Positions 58,222-64,000 of a stretch of 64,000 nucleotides of DNA are shown here, one piece after another. Positions within the stretch are counted from its first letter, which is position 1. Each line of letters opens with the position of its first letter. Position numbers and translations under genes: made by a program. The stretch is from Apoda limacodes (taxonomy: Eukaryota > Arthropoda > Insecta > Lepidoptera > Limacodidae), in assembly GCA_946406115.1 (NCBI GenBank), contig OX291541.1, positions 21,049,908 through 21,113,907 of the forward strand, written 5' to 3'. The notes beneath the pieces are model-generated. The model saw only the letters and a program-made list of their open reading frames with translations. It was not told the origin of the DNA and made no database searches.

Positions 58222-58560
58222 TCTGAAGTGAAAACTTCTTTAGCGGCGCTGTGCACTTTTTTGTGATAGGTAAAAACTGTTAAACTCGCGTCAGGTCACG
58301 TGTCCTGATCGAAAATTCGTAAGATGTCACTCGCGTTAGGACACGTGACCTTTATTTACATTAGGTTAGTTTTTATTTTTAATATATGGCGATTATGAGT
58401 AGTACAGGGAGGTTGGATATGGGATTTTATTTCTATGACAGATTGAGCTGTCAAATATACAACGTCAAAAAAGTAAATAAACAAAAGTTATTATTTTTAA
58501 TAAATAAATATGGATAAGAAGTGATGGGAAGTTAATAGCGAGTATGTTTTCACTTCTGGC
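58222..58560. mobile_element. Inverted-terminal (MITE-like) element with a CACGTG hairpin
   Basis: Left end TGAAGTGAAAACTTCTTTAG and right end ATGTTTTCACTTCTGGCGG are inverted (GAAGTGAAAAC / GTTTTCACTTC). Inside, AGGTCACGTGTCCT (58293-58306) is the exact inverse of AGGACACGTGACCT (58338-58351), with a 31-base loop. No coding capacity. Confidence 0.55.
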
Positions 58561-58784
58561 GGCACTCCCGGAGTGCAACCCGTTTTTTTTTTTTTTTTTG
58601 TATACAATTTAGGTTTTTTTTCACTTTTAGCTGCAACTTAGAGTTAATGCACTACTTGGCAACCAATTCTAATTATTTAACCGACTTTCATTACATGCAA
58701 ATTAATGTTATGTTAAAAATTTACACAAGTGTTGAAACAATGGTCACTACTAGATTTTTTGCATTAAATACAATAAATAAAAAA

Positions 58785-59300
58785 CTGGTCAAAAAAGACT
58801 CGCGCATCGAGGGTTCCGTAAATGGTTAACAGTATTGAGGGGCATATAGGTACTTTACTTTGCCGTTGGACAACTGTTAGCCCAATACATCAACATAGGT
58901 CGCGGTTAGTGTACCAACTGCAATAAGTTTAGAATCACCAAATAAATATTTTTTTGTGATGTAACAACAAATTTACGGATTCCAGATTTTTCCTGTATGT
59001 TTGCTACATGGCATTGCTTTTCGCCAAATTACATGATGCTAGGTGAAGTACCCCGTTGGTTTTGATTTATTTGTGTCACAATATGCGACAAAAATAATCG
59101 TAATTTGGGCATATTTTTTTCTGCATTGGCTTAGAAGCATGATTTTTTGCAACTTAACCATAGAACCTTAGTATTTGATATTAATTTCAACTTGATACCT
59201 TCACGCGTTCCTGAGAAAAAGGTTCTTGACAGACAGATAGACAGACGGACGGACGAACAAGAAAGTGATCCTATAAGGGTTCCTTTTTTCCTTTTGAGTT
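58785..59300 (+). repeat. Interspersed repeat with GGGTTCC ends
   Basis: Begins GACTCGCGCATCGAGGGTTC and ends CGGACGGACGAACAAGAAAG, GATCCTATAAGGGTTCC. The GACA/GACG-rich tail followed by a GGGTTCC(G/T) end is a common dispersed motif in Lepidoptera; another end of this kind is at 61885-61950. Confidence 0.4.
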
Positions 59301-59304
59301 AGAC

Positions 59305-61280
59305 AAAAATTATATTTTATAGATACTTTAGAATATGTAACCAATATATGATTTACCTATCTTATATAAGAAGCATATATTTGAAATTTATTAAATGCAA
59401 CAAAATTTACAGCAAATCGGAGGTTTCTAAAGTGTCCAAAATACAAATATAACAAAAAAACAGAATGCTGGCGCAAGAAAAAGAAGTTACCATCTATATT
59501 TTCTGACAAGTGCTTTGTGATATCGGCTGCCAAAATTGTTAATGCTGCCAAGGCACATATTGGCACCCGAGAAAGGGTTGGCGAACTAAAAGATCGATCG
59601 TTTCGTGACTAAGATACAGTGCCAAGATCTCGTCTTAAAATATTGTAAGCAGTCAGTCTCAAACGCTACCTTTACTTATCTTTACGGAAATTATTGCGCT
59701 TTTACCATACTGAATTGATTTTGATATATGGGAAAGACTTGTAATATGACTAATATTATATACCATCACGACACTTCCTGTCGTCAGAGTTATAACGAAC
59801 GTTAACTGTGTTGCTCCAAACAATGCTGGTTGAGACGAAAACAAAATTACTCAGATCGATGGTGTTCTGTCTCACAAATGTCATAGGTGGTGGGCCTATC
59901 GTCGTACCGGGTACAAACAAGACACAATATTATTTGTTTGCCCTACCGGGAATCGTGCCCAGGTCCTAGCAGAGATACTAGTATGGCCTAGTAACTATGC
60001 TATATTTAGATTTATTCTAATCAATTTAGGTAAGTAACAGATTAGGAAGTATGCGTTAAAAAATTACGCCTTCACTCATCAAAAGATTTATTAAGTATGG
60101 TAAAATTATATGTGACAAAACACAAAGTAAAGTACGTAAAGTGGAACAAAAAATATTGCAGGATCCTATAGGGTCAATCTTAAAACAGAAACTGAACAAG
60201 AGCGTTACCCGAAGATCAGTTTATTTAGGAAATTTGGTCTAGGGAGTTACTTCAGTAAATACCTTTTCTAAGCAGATAATTTTACTTTGTGTGTAGCAAT
60301 ATTTAAAGATTAATTAACTCTAAGTTAATCACAAAGTAACCTCGACTTAAAGGATCCTATTAAATCCTTATATCGATAGCAAGCGTCTAAGCTGTAAGAC
60401 CTCGTTACATCCGCGACCTCCCACTTGGCCTGAAGACACTCGTAAACCGCTTTAGAACCTGTGAAACCCGGCTGAGTTGAAACGGTCGGGGCAGAACAGT
60501 CCGGACTTAGCAGTTTCTGTGCTTTTATATACGGGAGATTTATAGGGTATTGTTAAATGAATATTGTCTACTTTGTTGTTTACGGCTAACTCCGGGATCA
60601 GTTGAAGACAGTTTTAAATTGTCTCGATATGCGGCTTACCTAAGTTGTAGCTGCAAGTAATAAATATTTTAAGGAAGCTTGAAAGTATCAACCTAATAAT
60701 TGATAATTATGATTAATGAATTGATTTCCTTTAATCTAAGTTTTAATTTCTTTTTAACATTTTACTTGGTAAAATAGTTTTTGAAGTACAAACAGGTAGC
60801 ACATCATACGTATTTTTTTAAAAAATAACAAGAAATATCTTTCGTGTCGGATTTTTTAAATCTTTTAAAAGATATACACTATTAAGTTAGTAAGTTTATT
60901 TGTGATTTTCTTTTACTTTTCCTTCTTCACCGCAATTTGCCCCCAAAAATAGATATACATATGTATATAATATAATATACAGATAGATTTTTTGTTTAAG
61001 AAAAAAAACCACATTTGACAAATGAACAAACAGACACCAGTCAATTCATTCTACCAGTTTTCCGTCTTTCCGATTTTTTACGAAACCCTCATAATACAAG
61101 GTATTTTGGTACGAAACACTCAATATTAACAAGGTACCTATTTTTAAATATTTACATTGATACGATATTTTTAAATATTCGCTTTTTATCATAGTTTCAT
61201 ATTGACATCGAAAAACTGGTTGAAGGAAAATCAGAAAGTATTTATAGTACCTACAAAGAATACACGATTGAGCCTAGTAG
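59305..61280. other. Non-coding, nothing recognised
   Basis: AT-rich; minus frames 59357-59566 and 59659-59844 have no recognisable domain. Confidence 0.45.
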
Positions 61281-61304
61281 ATATTTTTTTATACCACTTA
61301 GATG

Positions 61305-61960
61305 GCAAGTAGGCTTACGGTCCGCCTGATGTTAAGGGACGATATACGCTAGTTGAGCAAATCAAGTACAGAAAGAAGCTAAAACGTAATTGCCTGGTTT
61401 CTTCATGTTCATAATTTATTAAAAATAAACTAGTCTTCATATAGAAATTCTAGCCAATTTTTCTTTTAATATGAAACAATGCTTAATTAATTAATTGAGA
61501 AAATAATTGGGTTCCCTGGTAAAATATCGAGAAATAAGAGAAATAAGAGAAGTAAACTTAATTTTCAGCACCTTTTTGTAATTAAATTATTTAAGAATTA
61601 TTTTCTTTATTTATGAACATTTATTTTAAATTCTGTTTTATTTTTCTTTTAAATTAGTTCTTTCCCTAACCTCTGTTTTTTGCTGTGATATATCGTATTT
61701 TCAATCTAGAACAAGTGAAATAGACTATTTCCGGATAGGGTATATCCTCGTCTTAAGCGGTCACCGTAGCCTATGGACGCTTGCAACACCAAGAGCATTT
61801 TTTCGCGACTTGCCGACCCTTCAGAAATCTAATAATTTATTTCTTGAAGATCCTCATACTGTAATCCTTGGAAAACAGCTCATACGGAAAGACGGACGGA
61901 CGAACGACATAGCGAAACCATAAGGTGTCTTGTATAAATACGGAACCCTAAAAAAGTACT
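61305..61960 (-). mobile_element. LINE family-A 3' fragments and a GGAACCCT repeat end
   Basis: GGCTTACGGTCCGCCTGATG (61312) and AGCGGTCACCGTAGCCTATG then GACGCTTGCAACACC (61757-61791) are family-A tails. They are followed by the inverted ORF end GAAATCTAATAATTTATTTC, TTGAAGATCCTCATACTGTA. Then GACGGACGGACGAACGACAT, AGCGAAACCATAAGG and ACGGAACCCT end another dispersed repeat. Confidence 0.5.
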
Positions 61961-62027
61961 ACTTTTACACATAAGAAACCTCGATTCAAAAATTATAATA
62001 TGCTGCGTTAAAGTTATATTATATCAT

Positions 62028-62300
62028 ACTAGCGGCCTGTCCCGGCTTCGCACAATTTGACTTTTTTTTTTAATCGTTTTGGAATAAAGGTAGAGTAAAT
62101 GTTTCTTTACGCATGACATAAGTAGTTTTTTTTCAAATTACAATTTAAACGGCGACGTTTATGATTCTATTACTATTTTGTTTAGATTAACATTTTTAAT
62201 TTCGTAATATCTTTTGAATGGAATCTCCGATTTGAATATTTCATAGCGTTATCTACAGGTATTGAAACAGTCTTGAATACGAAATGATTTATTTAAATAA
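62028..62300 (-). mobile_element. Helitron-like or related repeat, minus orientation
   Basis: ACTAGCGGCCTGTCCCGGCT then TCGCACAATTTGAC is the inverse of a hairpin-CTAG end (GCGAAGCCGGGAC...GCTAGT). ATCTCCGATTTGAATATTTC lies further in. The far boundary is uncertain. Confidence 0.4.
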
Positions 62301-62304
62301 GGAT

Positions 62305-63420
62305 TAATACAAAGGTATGCATAAAATGGTCTAATTTTGGTCGACATTTCTGTCAACTTTTTAAATGTAAAAAAGTAGTAATAGTGACATAACTACATAG
62401 TTGGACATATGGTATCGCGAAGATTTTTGAAGATATTGATATGTTCTTTAATATTGTAGAACATTTTTTTATTCTATCATCAATAGTTTCCGCAGCGCAT
62501 GCGATGAAAGACATTTTATGGCTAATTTTTTTACACCTTGGGATACATTATAAAAGTTTTAGTAGAGAAAATGTCGCATTCCTACATTGTATGAAATTAA
62601 CCATCACATATCATATATGTACATTATATGAAGAACATTAACGTAGTACAAAAATACATGTATATTTTGATACCCGTGTTAATTAAACAAACAGACAAAA
62701 GGAAACTGATAAATGTATTCATATCAATAATGCTTCCTGCCACAGTATCGGTACAATACGAAGGTTAATTTACGAAAAATAATGGTATTAAGGGCAGGTA
62801 CTGCGAAGGCAATTTATTCTATTATTGATACAAAGTTATTGCCCCAAATTATAGATGATTGTGAGGTTGCTGTGTTGTCGGCTCGGCTCGGCTCGGGTCA
62901 CGCTCGGGGTGCTTATTATGTTTTTGATTGTTCAGTCTAAGTCCAAGAAAAATATGTTATTTAATGAACTTAGGTTGGCAATCATTATCTAAGGATTTTT
63001 TCGGTTCAAGACTCAAACGGTAGAAACTGAACCCTCGGAGAACGTTGCGCCACTGAAATCACTATATTTTATTGTTGGATACGATATCGGTAGGTGTCGT
63101 TTATAATATGTCTGACCAACCTCTTCGTGGATTACCGTCTTCATGATGGATGGTATCTTAAAAACGTAACTATAAAACTACAGAAATTATGATCGTGCGA
63201 TCTTATTGCGAGTTACTCTAGATAACATCTCACAATATAGATATTATAGTTTTCTGTTGTCTGTACTGGGAATGGGAATCAAGTTTTTCAGTTCGAAGTC
63301 ATAAGTATTTTTTAAAGTGCTAAATTAAATAGTTTAAGAACAAATGACTTTTGACAATAAGATGAAAGGACACCGAAGTCTTTAGCTTTTTAAGATATTG
63401 GCTCCAAACTCTTAAAAAAA
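62305..63420. other. Non-coding, nothing recognised
   Basis: AT-rich. A short GGCTC tandem (62880-62897: GCTCGGCTCGGCTCGGG) is the only notable motif. Chance frame 62441-62641 has no domain. Confidence 0.45.
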
Positions 63421-63424
63421 AAAA

Positions 63425-63660
63425 TTATATAAATATTATAAATGCGAATGTCCGTCTGTTACCTCTTCACGCTTAAACAGCTGTACGGATTACGATGAAA
63501 TTTGGCATGGAGATATGTCAATTTAAGTCCCGGGGAAGGACATTGGATACTTGAAAACGTCAAGTGTGAGTCGGATTTTTTTCTATAATTGTGGAGAAGC
63601 CGTTGAAATCCCACAACGATAACCGGATTTAAGGCGGATGGTACCGCGAGCAAAAGCTAG
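63425..63660 (+). mobile_element. Non-autonomous Helitron-like element
   Basis: AATATTATAAATGCGAATGT, CCGTCTGTTACCTCTTCACG and CTTAAACAGCTGTACGGATT lead to ATTTGGCATGGAG and the end AAGGCGGATGGTACCGCGAG then CAAAAGCTAG followed by T. Related to 50845-51018. Confidence 0.6.
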
Positions 63661-63829
63661 TGTTACAAATATTTAAATATTTAATCATTTTCTTAAAAAT
63701 CCTTCTTATACATCAATTAGGTATAATAATAATACCCATCATTATATCACATTAATAAAGTGACCGCTGTTCAAACTTTAAATGCTAACAGCAAAAAATG
63801 CAATCAGTTGAAAATCATTCAAAAACTAG

Positions 63830-64000
63830 ATCAAGATAGAGATCCACACAAAACGAAGATCCAAACGAGTTACTTCCGTTCGTTCCGAGCGCAGTGCTCT
63901 TAATGATAGCAGTGACCCTGAGGTGCGGCTCACGGAACCATACCCAATTGACGAGGAACCATTGTGTCTGTTGCTCAATGTCAATGTTTTACAAGAAGAC
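63830..64000 (+). other. Open frame running off the right edge, possible exon or transposon ORF
   Basis: A plus-strand frame with no stop from 63830 to the window end reads KRRSKRVTSVRSERSALNDS then SDPEVRLTEPYPIDEEPLCL and LLNVNVLQED. It has no internal ATG; an acceptor-like CTAG precedes it but the upstream tract is poor in pyrimidines. GC content is higher than in the flank. It is not the expected ZSWIM N-terminal exon (wrong strand and sequence). The minus strand is also open in one frame for most of it, so the coding strand is uncertain. Confidence 0.3.

Overview
The window looks like nuclear DNA of a moth or butterfly. It is AT-rich and split by introns. It carries repeat types typical of Lepidoptera: LINE 3' ends, two tRNA-derived SINE families, and short Helitron-like elements ending in CTAG. 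There are no operons, bacterial signals or viral genes. All assignments come from reading the sequence; family names rest on recalled motifs, not on searches.

Left third (about 297-22252). One gene fills this part on the minus strand. I reconstructed 21 consecutive coding exons, all with GT-AG borders and matching codon phases. They total 3210 coding bases (1070 codons). The product is the single insect-type member of the ZSWIM4/5/6 family (zinc finger SWIM domain proteins). The SWIM zinc finger lies in 17765-17892. The long alpha-helical C-terminal part runs through the remaining exons almost to the C-terminus. Both ends are missing: the N-terminal exon lies upstream (to the right and not recognised, probably beyond 64000) and the last exon lies left of base 1. 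Unlike the vertebrate proteins, it has an Arg/Asp/Glu-rich tract encoded by exons 14405-14526 and 9464-9541. The intron splitting that tract holds a large inverted repeat (10562-13992, arms about 1.4-1.5 kb). This is the most unusual structure in the window.

Right two thirds (about 22253-64000). I found no convincing protein-coding exon except a short open frame running off the right edge. If the missing N-terminal exon lies beyond the window, this is a first intron of more than 41 kb. It contains decayed transposons (LINE, mariner, hAT), a piggyBac-type MITE with TTAA ends, twin 170-bp inverted-terminal elements and many Helitron-like copies. It also has several GC-rich, non-repeat islands that could be regulatory: 33483-33843, 41515-41715, 43430-43480, 45730-45870 and 47500-47850. 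The 33.5-33.8 kb island is the best candidate for a promoter or enhancer: it has forkhead-, AP-1-, E-box- and CRE-like sites followed by a good 5' splice site on the plus strand.
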